Shown one piece after another: positions 1 to 7,727 of a DNA stretch of 64,000 nt; positions within the stretch are counted from its first letter, which is position 1; the number at the start of each line of letters is the position of its first letter. The stretch covers positions 186,001-250,000 of the forward strand of contig JADKJE010000002.1 of assembly GCA_016722515.1 (NCBI GenBank), read 5' to 3'. The position numbers and the translations under genes were made by a program. The notes under the pieces are model-generated. The model did not search any database and was not told where the DNA came from. It was given only the letters and a program-made list of their open reading frames with translations. This DNA comes from Alphaproteobacteria bacterium. Its GTDB lineage: Bacteria; Pseudomonadota; Alphaproteobacteria; Rickettsiales; JADKJE01.

Positions 1-411
1 ACCACCATGACCCAAGCGGTATCCGTTGACATCAAACCCCACCATCGGAACCACCAGCACCGAAGGATTAACGAGAGGAGCATCGTTACGCGGCTCCAAG
101 ATACCATATTCCCCAACATCCATTGCATCACCAGGACACCACGCCCTAAACACCAATGGCTTTCCTTTGCCAAGGATGGCTGGCAATGCAAGCACGTGCT
201 GATATCTTACTAAATCCTCGAGGATAGGAAGAGGGCTGCACTCATTTTTGATAGGAGAATAACCGGCGATCACAGCATGGTTAGGCAACGAAATATGCCG
301 TTTAAAATGGTCACAAATCTGGAGGTCCATTTTTTCACGCTCTTGCGTTCCCAGCTTCGCCATGAGCTGATAATGATGCTTTCGCAGTATCGTTTTAAAC
401 GTCGTATTCAT
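1..411 (-). CDS. 5-formyltetrahydrofolate cyclo-ligase, C-terminus outside window
   Basis: The enzyme converts 5-formyl-THF to 5,10-methenyl-THF with ATP, salvaging an inactive folate. Reading the minus strand from the ATG at 411 gives 137 codons open to the window edge. The N-terminal part begins MNTTFKTILRKHHYQ; the end reads VVPMVGFDVNGYRLGHGG, the family's substrate/phosphate loop (usual form GxGGGYYDR follows). Family proteins are about 180-200 residues, so roughly 50 are missing. It lies downstream of zapA and a probable 6S RNA, the order known from many proteobacteria (zapA-ssrS-ygfA). Confidence 0.88.
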   Translation of the reverse strand, partial: MNTTFKTILRKHHYQLMAKLGTQEREKMDLQICDHFKRHISLPNHAVIAGYSPIKNECSPLPILEDLVRYQHVLALPAILGKGKPLVFRAWCPGDAMDVGEYGILEPRNDAPLVNPSVLVVPMVGFDVNGYRLGHGG

Positions 412-424
412 CCAGGAAATAACC

Positions 425-565
425 CGAAAATTAGGAATGGCACCACCGGGGCCGTTGTGTACATGTCCTCACGAGACCCTTTATGTAAAGGTGGGTAACC
501 ATGTTCCAAGGCCACAGCCAATGAAAGAGACGGCTCCCATACTATGAGTATTGGCTCCTGGGAAA
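425..565 (-). ncRNA. ssrS: probable 6S RNA (approximate ends)
   Basis: A 200-base gap between zapA and the 5-FCL gene has no credible ORF, and this is where 6S RNA sits in many proteobacteria. On the minus strand a TATAGG -10-like box (571-576) could set a 5' end near 564. The RNA could form a long imperfect rod: GGGAGCCGU pairs with ACGGCCCC across an internal bulge, flanking a purine/pyrimidine-rich central region with GCCUUGGAACAUGG. 6S RNA binds the sigma70 holoenzyme and represses transcription in stationary phase. Synteny is the main evidence; ends and fold need a covariance search. Confidence 0.5.
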
Positions 566-610
566 TTAGACCTATAACGCGCCTAGCAGACATCCATTCC
601 CATCTCTACT

Positions 611-934
611 CTAGCGCTTTTCCAAGAGTTCCGCAATAGCTTCTAATGAACGCATCACTTCTGATAATTCGGGAGACCGATTTGCCTTAGCGCCAGCTTC
701 TTCAGCCTGGCGTTTTAAACGCTCCATTTTTTGACGCAATTCCTCTATTTCATTTTCCATAAACAGGCTGGCCGTCACAATCGTCTTAATGTCTGCACCA
801 CGTTTGAGAGAACCCGCCACATCCGTTACTCTTTGATCAAAGCGTCTGGCCAAATCATGCAAATGCTCTTCTTGACCATCTTTACAGGCAATCTGATAAT
901 GATACATGCCGATTTTAATTTCAACTTGGGCCAT
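611..934 (-). CDS. zapA: cell division protein ZapA
   Basis: ZapA binds FtsZ and bundles its protofilaments at the Z-ring. The 107-residue protein has the ZapA globular head (MAQVEIKIGMYHYQIAC, then GQEEHLHDLARRFDQRV) and a C-terminal coiled coil (about residues 55-107, rich in E, R, K and L). The length matches the family. Its start overlaps the end of the upstream small coiled-coil gene by 14 bases, so the two are probably translationally coupled. Confidence 0.9.
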   Translation of the reverse strand: MAQVEIKIGMYHYQIACKDGQEEHLHDLARRFDQRVTDVAGSLKRGADIKTIVTASLFMENEIEELRQKMERLKRQAEEAGAKANRSPELSEVMRSLEAIAELLEKR

Positions 935-1166
935 GATACTTCTCCAAAATATCTTCCAATTCCAATAGCGGTTGCTGGATATCCTGTGAAAGATCTTTAA
1001 ATTGTCCAGCCATTTCGGTGTTTTGTTTTTTTAATCGCTGACACTCATCTGTTAAGTGACGACATTGAAGTTTGGCCTTCTGAAGCTCCTGGTCAACTTC
1101 TTCCAGTTTGCGGATAAGCTCTTCTTCCTTGGCTATTTGATCCGTGACTGCACGATGAAGCCGCAA
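921..1166 (-). CDS. small coiled-coil protein upstream of zapA
   Basis: An 81-residue, highly charged protein predicted to be almost entirely alpha-helical coiled coil (runs such as EEELIRKLEEVDQELQKAK). The frame begins at TTG 1166; no ATG exists in frame until codon 52, and an in-frame stop lies a few codons upstream, so TTG is the best start. Small coiled-coil proteins directly before zapA are common in Alphaproteobacteria (DUF4164-like) and are suspected division partners. I cannot assign a family with certainty. It overlaps zapA by 14 bases. Confidence 0.65.
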   Translation of the reverse strand: MRLHRAVTDQIAKEEELIRKLEEVDQELQKAKLQCRHLTDECQRLKKQNTEMAGQFKDLSQDIQQPLLELEDILEKYHGPS

Positions 1167-1333
1167 GCATAAGCCTTTGATTTCCTATTGAATCTGCTTG
1201 TTTCTCCACTGTAGTGGGCGTATTTAAAATATCTAATAACATAAATTCCTCTGGAACAGCCGACGCTCCTTCACTATATTACGACTGGCAACGCAATGAT
1301 GCAACCATCGTCTTAATCGATTAGGTATAAATT

Positions 1334-2365
1334 ATGAATTCAACTGGATTAAAGCGCCTCGAAACGTTATGGAAACGTGGCAAAGAATTTTTAGGAACGG
1401 ATTACGCCATCCTCGGCGGCGCCATGTCGTGGGTCTCTGAGCGCCATTTGGTCAGCTCCACTTCGAATGCTGGAGGGTTTGGTGTTATCGCCTGCGGTTC
1501 CATGACACCCAAGCTGCTTGAAGCCGAAATCATGGCAACCCAAGCACTTACCACGAAACCATTTGGTGTTAATCTCATCACAATGCACCCCGATCTAGAA
1601 GCGCTGATTCATGTTTGTATTGATCGGTCCGTTTCACATGTGGTACTGGCAGGAGGGCTCCCGCGCTCTCAGCATATCAGCTTGCTTAAAAACGCAAACA
1701 TTAAGGTCATCGGCTTTGCTCCAGCCCTTGCCATCGGCAAGAAATTAATTAAAGATGGTGTAGATGCCTTAATCATCGAGGGCATGGAAGCAGGTGGGCA
1801 TATTGGCCCCGTTGCCACATCGGTGTTGGCTCAGGAAATTCTGCCAGAATTAGGACAAAAAGTTCCCATCTTTGTCGCCGGGGGAATCGGACGTGGCGAA
1901 GCCATGGTGTCTTACCTGGAAATGGGAGCTAGTGGCTGTCAGATCGGTACACTCTTGGTCTGTGCCAGCGAATCAATCGCCCACACCAATTTTAAACGTG
2001 CTTTTATCAAAGCCAATGCACGAGACGCCATCCCATCGATACAAATTGATCCCGAATTTCCGGTGATTCCCGTGCGGGCTATTACCAATAATGCATCGCG
2101 TCGGTTTATGGAATTTCAACTTCAAACCATCAAAGACTTTAAAGAAGGTAAATTCACTAAGCCTGAAGCTCAGTTGGCTATCGAACATTTTTGGGCCGGG
2201 GCGTTGCGAAAGGCGGTTATTGAAGGCGACATTGAAAACGGCTCTCTAATGGCCGGACAAAGCGTTGGTATGGTCTCAAAAGAACAACCAGTAGTCGATA
2301 TATTAAATGAATTAATCAATCAAGCAGTACTCCACCTCGAAATACCCTATGATACAAGACCTTGA
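1334..2365 (+). CDS. nitronate monooxygenase family flavoprotein
   Basis: FMN-dependent TIM-barrel enzyme of the nitronate monooxygenase (2-nitropropane dioxygenase)/FabK-like family, which oxidises alkyl nitronates; related members are enoyl-ACP reductases. Visible motifs: GGAMSWVS near residues 28-35 and NAGGFG at 45-50 (FMN pocket), EAGGHIG at 152-158 with the catalytic-type His, VAGGIGRG at 181-188 and GCQIGT at 201-206 (phosphate binding). At 343 residues it is a normal family length. It stands alone, with 163 bases upstream and ihfA 46 bases downstream. Substrate cannot be decided; FabK function is the main alternative. Confidence 0.8.
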   Translation: MNSTGLKRLETLWKRGKEFLGTDYAILGGAMSWVSERHLVSSTSNAGGFGVIACGSMTPKLLEAEIMATQALTTKPFGVNLITMHPDLEALIHVCIDRSVSHVVLAGGLPRSQHISLLKNANIKVIGFAPALAIGKKLIKDGVDALIIEGMEAGGHIGPVATSVLAQEILPELGQKVPIFVAGGIGRGEAMVSYLEMGASGCQIGTLLVCASESIAHTNFKRAFIKANARDAIPSIQIDPEFPVIPVRAITNNASRRFMEFQLQTIKDFKEGKFTKPEAQLAIEHFWAGALRKAVIEGDIENGSLMAGQSVGMVSKEQPVVDILNELINQAVLHLEIPYDTRP

Positions 2366-2411
2366 CGGAATTTATGAATAAGGTTAGAGTGAGGATGTCG
2401 AAGGAGAATTT

Positions 2412-2699
2412 ATGACTGAAACTGTTACGCGCGCTTATTTAGCTGATATTTTTTATAGCCGGGTTGGTATTCCTTTTACCGAATCACTCGTCCTGGTTGA
2501 CACGATTCTTGATGGAATTTCAGATTCTTTGAAAAATGAAGGCCACGTGAAAATTCCTCGTTTTGGTAGTTTTACCGTTCGCAAAAAACAACCTCGGCAA
2601 GGCCGCAATCCTAAAACTGGACAGGAAGCACTTATCTCTGCTCGCAACGTGGTTAGTTTTTATCCTTCCAAAACATTAAAGAATCAAATTAATACCTAA
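2412..2699 (+). CDS. ihfA: integration host factor alpha subunit
   Basis: A 95-residue HU/IHF-family DNA-bending protein that pairs with IHF-beta. The beta-arm motif RNPKTG lies at residues 65-70 with the intercalating Pro67, preceded by KIPRFGSFTVRKK. The long N-terminal helices (TRAYLADIFYSRVGI) and position before a MerR-type gene match alphaproteobacterial ihfA rather than hupB. A good Shine-Dalgarno (AAGGAG) lies 7 bases before the ATG. IHF assists oriC function and transcription in related bacteria, and a probable oriC lies 8.5 kb away. Confidence 0.92.
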   Translation: MTETVTRAYLADIFYSRVGIPFTESLVLVDTILDGISDSLKNEGHVKIPRFGSFTVRKKQPRQGRNPKTGQEALISARNVVSFYPSKTLKNQINT

Positions 2700-2716
2700 T
2701 CGTTGGGGCGGGGTAC

Positions 2717-3157
2717 ATGGGATCTAAAACGCACGATGCCTTCAGAACCATTGGGGAGGCCGCAGAGATTCTCGACCTTCCCACACACGTTCTACGTTTT
2801 TGGGAGGGTAAATTCAAAAACCAAATCCGTCCCATTAAATGTAATGGTCGACGTCTTTATGATGCCGAAAGCATCAACGCGATTAGAACCATCAAAGATT
2901 TGCTCTATCAACAAGGAATGACCATCAAAGGGGCTCAGCGTTTTCTAAAAAATAATGAGGCTCCTGAGGAAATTCCGGTTCCTCCATCTGCCGAAGCCGC
3001 CACGGGATCTTTAACCACATCGAATAAAACACTTGCAGAAATACTCGTAGAGCGGCAAGATATAGCCAGATTGACTCGGATTTATCAGGAACTGCAAACG
3101 TTTCGCAGCAAGCTCCAACGCTTGAATGAACGTTATGTTGTTGCTGAGACCGTGTAG
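2717..3157 (+). CDS. MerR-family transcriptional regulator
   Basis: Winged helix-turn-helix regulator of 146 residues. The MerR DNA-binding domain occupies about residues 6-75 (TIGEAAEILDLPTHVLRFWE, then NGRRLYDAESINAI). The remainder is a linker and a short dimerisation helix (about 112-140). There is no cysteine-rich or large effector-binding domain, so it is not a metal sensor of the classic kind. It follows ihfA by 17 bases, a gene pair conserved in Alphaproteobacteria; a shared transcript is likely. The target is unknown. Confidence 0.87.
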   Translation: MGSKTHDAFRTIGEAAEILDLPTHVLRFWEGKFKNQIRPIKCNGRRLYDAESINAIRTIKDLLYQQGMTIKGAQRFLKNNEAPEEIPVPPSAEAATGSLTTSNKTLAEILVERQDIARLTRIYQELQTFRSKLQRLNERYVVAETV

Positions 3158-3174
3158 TAATCGTTGTTTAGTGT

Positions 3175-3251
3175 CGGAGCGTAGCGCAGCCCGGTAGCGC
3201 ACTAGTCTGGGGGACTAGGGGTCGTGGGTTCAAATCCCGCCGTTCCGACCA
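3175..3251 (+). tRNA. tRNA-Pro (anticodon GGG)
   Basis: A complete 77-base cloverleaf: acceptor arm CGGAGCG/CGTTCCG, anticodon stem CTAGT/ACTAG with loop CTGGGGG (anticodon GGG), T-loop GTTCAAATC, and an encoded CCA end. It sits 17 bases after the merR stop. Confidence 0.97.
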
Positions 3252-3339
3252 TCCTTCGCTCCTGCGGAGCTTCGGGTGGCGTGGCCACCTGAAGATCGTT
3301 TCCACATACACCTTTGGCCTTTCACGTTCCATACACACC

Positions 3340-3765
3340 ATGCAATTCCTAAAAACCCTGGCTCGCTTACATGAACATACCATCCTTAGCAAAAAAAAGG
3401 ATATCGCCACGTTGTATGATCACAAGGAAAAGCTTGAAGAATCAATTGTCCGCCTTAAAAACACACTTGAAGAAGAAAAATCGAAACTGGGTGATGATAT
3501 TTCTTTTCATCCCATTTACATCCGTTTCGTTCAGCACTCTCAGCGCACCATTACTGCACTTGGCCAATCATTAGCAACAGTCGAAGCAAGCATTGCCGTG
3601 ATGGAAGAACAAATTCTTGATGCGTTTAGCGAAAAGAAAAAAGCGGACTTGCTCTTTGACCAACATCAATCCAATGAACAAACCCGTCTTCAGCGCAAAA
3701 GCAATGAACAGCTTGATGAAATAGGAATTAGGGGCTATACCAAGAACCAGAACGACCAGGAATAA
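3340..3765 (+). CDS. FliJ-like coiled-coil protein
   Basis: A 141-residue protein that is nearly all charged helix and predicted coiled coil (for example LEESIVRLKNTLEEEKSKL). Its size, helical layout and C-terminal basic/acidic repeats resemble FliJ, the general chaperone and ATPase stimulator of flagellar type III export. No other flagellar gene is in the window, so the assignment is by resemblance only. A glycosyltransferase gene follows after 11 bases and is probably co-transcribed. A generic coiled-coil protein is the alternative. Confidence 0.5.
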   Translation: MQFLKTLARLHEHTILSKKKDIATLYDHKEKLEESIVRLKNTLEEEKSKLGDDISFHPIYIRFVQHSQRTITALGQSLATVEASIAVMEEQILDAFSEKKKADLLFDQHQSNEQTRLQRKSNEQLDEIGIRGYTKNQNDQE

Positions 3766-3776
3766 GGGTAGAATAA

Positions 3777-4694
3777 ATGGTTGATGTTTCCCACATTGTT
3801 TCCGTATATACCAAACGAGATTATTTGCCCGATACCATTGCATCCTTGATCCATCAGGATACTCAGCTTTCACGCGAGTTTATTTTTGTAGACGACTGCT
3901 CCAAAGATGATTCGGTAGAGGTGATTCGTCAATTAACACAAGGAATGCCTAACGTCACCATTGTTACCAATTCCGATAATAAAGGCCCCAGCGTCCGTTT
4001 AAACCAGGGCGCAAAACTGGCAAACGGTGCGTATCTGCATTTTCTTGATCATGATGACGTGGTACCCCAAAATGCAATCCAGGTGATGCATGACATGCTC
4101 AGCAAATACCATGGCGATTTTATCTATGGCACGTGGAAAAAAACAGGTAAACCAGGAAAAGAGTTGCTTTCATGGCGCATCGACGATCCCGATGTCTGCT
4201 TTACCCACAAAGATCCGCTACACAGTATTTTAACAGGGCGGTATAAACGCATGTGTACTCTGGTAGAACGTAACCTGTTTATCAAAGCAGGCGGTTTTGA
4301 TGAAAGGATTTTTATCCAAGATGAATCCCTGCCAGTGCGATTGGCGATAAAGGCGGCCCGTTTTATCAGCACACCGGCCATCGTCAATCTCGTTCCTATT
4401 GAAATTGGTAATCTGTCGCAAAACAAATCACAGCTGAACCACGATCGGTTTCTTGCCTATTATTATGCACTTGCCGATAATCCCGACTGCGCAGAATCTT
4501 ATCGCCGCCTTATGTACAGAAGGGCGATTTCGGCCGGTTGGAAACAAACACGTGGCACCCACACTCTTTCGTGGTTAACACCTATGTTTGGGCGCTATCT
4601 TTACACATTTTGGCTCAATGATGCCGTGAAGGCTTCGGTGCTTGATTCACTGTTTCATCAATTTTCTACACTGCAGAATGTGCGGCATCCTTAA
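3777..4694 (+). CDS. family 2 glycosyltransferase
   Basis: Cytoplasmic GT-A fold transferase (305 residues) using a nucleotide sugar. The nucleotide-binding motif FVDDCSKDD is at residues 37-45, the metal-binding DxD equivalent is DHDD at 91-94, and an acceptor-side acidic motif (FIQDESLPVRLAI) lies near 180-195. No transmembrane segments are evident. It likely acts in LPS, capsule or glycolipid assembly, but donor and acceptor cannot be read from sequence. It follows the FliJ-like gene by 11 bases and converges on the beta-lactamase-like gene. Confidence 0.82.
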   Translation: MVDVSHIVSVYTKRDYLPDTIASLIHQDTQLSREFIFVDDCSKDDSVEVIRQLTQGMPNVTIVTNSDNKGPSVRLNQGAKLANGAYLHFLDHDDVVPQNAIQVMHDMLSKYHGDFIYGTWKKTGKPGKELLSWRIDDPDVCFTHKDPLHSILTGRYKRMCTLVERNLFIKAGGFDERIFIQDESLPVRLAIKAARFISTPAIVNLVPIEIGNLSQNKSQLNHDRFLAYYYALADNPDCAESYRRLMYRRAISAGWKQTRGTHTLSWLTPMFGRYLYTFWLNDAVKASVLDSLFHQFSTLQNVRHP

Positions 4695-4726
4695 TGCCTC
4701 CTCCCGCACAAGAAAACACAGAGCTG

Positions 4727-6244
4727 TTACTTGGAAATATGGCGGTTAACGGGTTTGATTTCTGGGGTTTCCGGCGGCTTTGAACTGGGCGGTCCTGAAT
4801 GGCTTTGTTGCTGAACGCCCTTTAATCCGCTTAGTATTTCCTGAGGAAGAGGCGGTCGATGGGCATCCTGAAGAACAGATGATTTCTGAGCAAGCTCTTG
4901 TGTCGGCCTTGATACGGATTCTTTACAAAACACAGCCAAATCAACTGTTTGTAATGCAGGATCAAATGTCATGAAGGTTCTAAACCCATAGACATCACCG
5001 TCCTTATCGTATGTGAGGGGAGTGTCAGCGCTAGGCCGTCTATCGGGGGCCCCCTTTGCAGTTGATACATTAAAACCAGGCCCTTGAAAACGGTCAACAT
5101 TTTGATTTATATCACATGGAGGATGCTTTCTCCACTCCTGATCCATAGCATTGATGGTAGCATCCGTAAAAAATATATTTTTTTCTCCTCCATATTCTGA
5201 GGTTCCTTTAAAACCACGGAAATATTCTTTAAAAAATGTGTCACTGTCTTTAGCAGAGGTAAACACGCCTCCTGCCATATTCGTTCCATTAAATTTAGTA
5301 ACATCCGCTGCACGCAGAGACCCATTTGGCAATATTTCTCCATGGGCTGCTTTAATAACATTATCTTTGTGAAAATCATCTCCCGGGGGTTGGGTTGAAT
5401 CAAAAGAAATTTTCTTTTCATCCATCATATCTTTTGTTCTACCTTGCGTAGGATGCAACATATACTCATCCAGCAAGATCGTGTGATCCTTTACGACCCC
5501 TGTTTTCTTATAATGGGCCGCTTCAATAGCAACACCCAATACCAGATATCCTAGGTTGCTATATTGATGAACACCGTACTGGCCTTTACTTAAATCCTTA
5601 TCGGCTATCTTGGGATCATTCAACGCATAGGGTTTTCCAGTTTCGCGTTCGCGTGGAATGCCGTCCTTTTTTTCAGGTACACATAATAAAAGTTCTGGCA
5701 TGGTATACTGTTTTTCAACGCCCTGCTTATCAAACATTTTGATTTGATCGCGCGTTAAATCTCCAACTCCAGCATAATGGGTCGTCAGATCGGCTAAGGT
5801 TGCTTGTTCACTGCCTCCACCTTTAAATAAATTCTGAATGAAGCCCTGGACCTCTTTTGCTGTTGACTCTCCATAACGTTTTGTTAAATAGGCCTCAACA
5901 GCAGGTTCCTTAAAAAAATCACCGGCATTCTGTGAAAGATCCGTCAGTTTTTTGCCAGTATGTTTGCCTACTGGCGTATTGGGATCCTGCTCACCTTCTT
6001 GCTGCAATACATAAGCAAGCCCTGCATAGCGAACTTTGCTGACACTGCCCTCATTAAAGAGTGAATTTTCAGTGATTCTCTGCGGTTGATGATTGTTTTT
6101 CGAAGTGTTGAATGGATCTAATTCGGTTCGCTGTTCATGCGATTCAAAACTTCCATTTTGCATATGTATGGCACCAAACACCGTTTCCGTTTTGCCAACA
6201 GGATTCCCAACTTCCCCCAAAACTCGATCATCTTGTTTTGACAT
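4727..6244 (-). CDS. serine beta-lactamase-fold (class C/PBP-like) protein without signal peptide
   Basis: A 505-residue member of the Beta-lactamase/transpeptidase-like family. The nucleophile motif SVSK is at residues 67-70 (Ser67, Lys70) and the second motif YSN at 228-230 (HQYSNLGYLVLG). LADLTTHYAGVGDLT near 150 matches the family's usual LLTHTSG segment, and GGVFTSAKD near 330 its GGLxSTAxD segment. A third motif (KTG/HxG) is not obvious; the DGDVYGFRTFMTFDP stretch is the likely equivalent. Unlike most relatives there is no signal peptide or lipobox: the N-terminus is hydrophilic. The C-terminal 30 residues are proline- and lysine-rich. Substrate unknown; it may be an esterase or peptidase, or a secreted effector. 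Confidence 0.72.
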   Translation of the reverse strand: MSKQDDRVLGEVGNPVGKTETVFGAIHMQNGSFESHEQRTELDPFNTSKNNHQPQRITENSLFNEGSVSKVRYAGLAYVLQQEGEQDPNTPVGKHTGKKLTDLSQNAGDFFKEPAVEAYLTKRYGESTAKEVQGFIQNLFKGGGSEQATLADLTTHYAGVGDLTRDQIKMFDKQGVEKQYTMPELLLCVPEKKDGIPRERETGKPYALNDPKIADKDLSKGQYGVHQYSNLGYLVLGVAIEAAHYKKTGVVKDHTILLDEYMLHPTQGRTKDMMDEKKISFDSTQPPGDDFHKDNVIKAAHGEILPNGSLRAADVTKFNGTNMAGGVFTSAKDSDTFFKEYFRGFKGTSEYGGEKNIFFTDATINAMDQEWRKHPPCDINQNVDRFQGPGFNVSTAKGAPDRRPSADTPLTYDKDGDVYGFRTFMTFDPALQTVDLAVFCKESVSRPTQELAQKSSVLQDAHRPPLPQEILSGLKGVQQQSHSGPPSSKPPETPEIKPVNRHISK

Positions 6245-6319
6245 AAAACTCTATCCTATTAAGCTAAAGGACCACATTGTATACAAAACATCTTAATCGT
6301 TCGTTAAACACCGGCTATA

Positions 6320-7114
6320 TTAGTCGATTTTCATTTGAACATGCTCATGCTCTTGCCACAATTCACGCAATTTCGCCAAACGCAGCAATCGATTAAATGC
6401 GTAGATACAGCTTTGAATAAATCCATCAACACCGTAGAGAAAATATTTTCTGAGAAAGTAACATTTAAAGAACGAAATAAACGGCGTGATGATCAAAAAA
6501 GCACTTGAAAAACGGACGCCCCGTTTGAATAAATCTTCCGCTTGCATACTCGTATAAAAATTGATTTTCTCCGTTGCATGCGTGTACGAACGAAAGCAAC
6601 GATGAATGACAACTCCATCCAACTCTTTCGTTTCCTGGTTGTTTTTCATTACAACAGAATCATGGACCGTTGAATCCTTAAAGCCTGCATACTTTTTATG
6701 ATAGAGGCGCAATTGCCTGGTTCCTGGAGCCCATTTCGGCAGTGTCTTCTGGAAGCGGTATAGCGCCTTTATTTTTAGTATATAGCCTTTTCTGTCCGGC
6801 TCTCCCGCCTTAAAAAGCGATTGAACTTCCTCAGCAAGCTCCGAACTGACCTCTTCATCCGCATCCAGATTTAGCAGCCAGTCATTCTTGCATAAAGACT
6901 CGCCAAACACTTTTTGCGGACCATATCCCTGCCAAGCATTCCATACCGTCCGCGCTCCTAATGTCTCAGAAACGACAATCGTTTCATCCGAGCTTCCTGA
7001 GTCAATAACGATCACTTCATCGACCCAATCCCGGACACTTTTGATGGTATGGGAAATTCGATCAGCTTCATTTTTAGCAATAATAAAGACGGAAATGGGG
7101 AGCTTTGGAGGCAT
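6320..7114 (-). CDS. family 2 glycosyltransferase, WaaE/KdtX-like
   Basis: A 264-residue GT-A transferase resembling the LPS-core beta-glucosyltransferases of the WaaE/KdtX type. The N-terminus ISVFIIAKNEADRI is typical; nucleotide motif IDSGSSDET lies at residues 37-45 and metal motif LDADEEV at 83-89. A WAPGTRQLRLYHKKYAGF segment (near 132-150) and a following HDSVV are also typical of this subgroup. The C-terminal region (about 205-245) is hydrophobic and basic, suggesting membrane association. It is divergent from rpoZ and may modify the LPS inner core. Confidence 0.82.
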   Translation of the reverse strand: MPPKLPISVFIIAKNEADRISHTIKSVRDWVDEVIVIDSGSSDETIVVSETLGARTVWNAWQGYGPQKVFGESLCKNDWLLNLDADEEVSSELAEEVQSLFKAGEPDRKGYILKIKALYRFQKTLPKWAPGTRQLRLYHKKYAGFKDSTVHDSVVMKNNQETKELDGVVIHRCFRSYTHATEKINFYTSMQAEDLFKRGVRFSSAFLIITPFISFFKCYFLRKYFLYGVDGFIQSCIYAFNRLLRLAKLRELWQEHEHVQMKID

Positions 7115-7286
7115 CGTGGGGGACCTTATTTGTTGGCCTCCATTAAATAAGATTCTCTAGGTAAGTCAACCAAATTTAGATCCCCACCACGCCATGAGCC
7201 TACATAAAATATGGGCTCATTCACATTTTTATTGCATTTCCTTGCACTTTGGGTATTCTTACCCTCTTTACATACATAGGTGTCTT

Positions 7287-7670
7287 ATGGCCAGAATCAC
7301 TGTTGAAGATTGCGTACAGATTATTCCAAACCGTTTTGAACTGGTGGCAATTGCCAGCCAGCGGGCAAAAGATTTGTCGGCAGGTGCTCGTATGCACGTT
7401 AATCGCGACAATGATAAAAACGCCGTGGTTGCGCTGCGTGAAATCGCTGAATCAAAACTCAATATTGAACAATTACGCGAAGAGCTGGTCACCAACAATC
7501 AAAAATTACTGCAAAAAGATATTCTTGAAACAGAAACTGATTCACCAGATCTTCTCGCCGGCATCAAAGAAGAAATGGATTCACTCGTTGTCCGTGAAGA
7601 GCGTGATATCGACACTGATGAAGGTGACGATTCTTATTTATCAGAAGAAAATCTCGACGTTGACGATTAA
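7287..7670 (+). CDS. rpoZ: RNA polymerase omega subunit
   Basis: Omega binds the beta-prime subunit and assists RNA polymerase assembly; it also forms part of one ppGpp site. The start MARITVEDCVQIIPNRFEL is diagnostic and fixes the ATG at 7287, although the frame is open 31 codons further upstream. IASQRAKDLSAG and NAVVALREIA follow. At 127 residues it is longer than the E. coli protein (91); the extra C-terminus is strongly acidic (SEENLDVDD end), as in many Alphaproteobacteria. It precedes the (p)ppGpp synthetase gene by 57 bases, the usual rpoZ-spoT order. Confidence 0.95.
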   Translation: MARITVEDCVQIIPNRFELVAIASQRAKDLSAGARMHVNRDNDKNAVVALREIAESKLNIEQLREELVTNNQKLLQKDILETETDSPDLLAGIKEEMDSLVVREERDIDTDEGDDSYLSEENLDVDD

Positions 7671-7727
7671 TCAAAGCGTATCATTGTTTTGATTACTATG
7701 TTCGTGGGGTAAGGGGGATAACGGCGT

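Noticed and set aside
3168..3410. 80-residue ORF on the minus strand over tRNA-Pro
   Set aside because: It is the antisense of the tRNA (RRDLNPRPLVPQTSALPG is a typical tRNA shadow peptide), with no independent coding signal.
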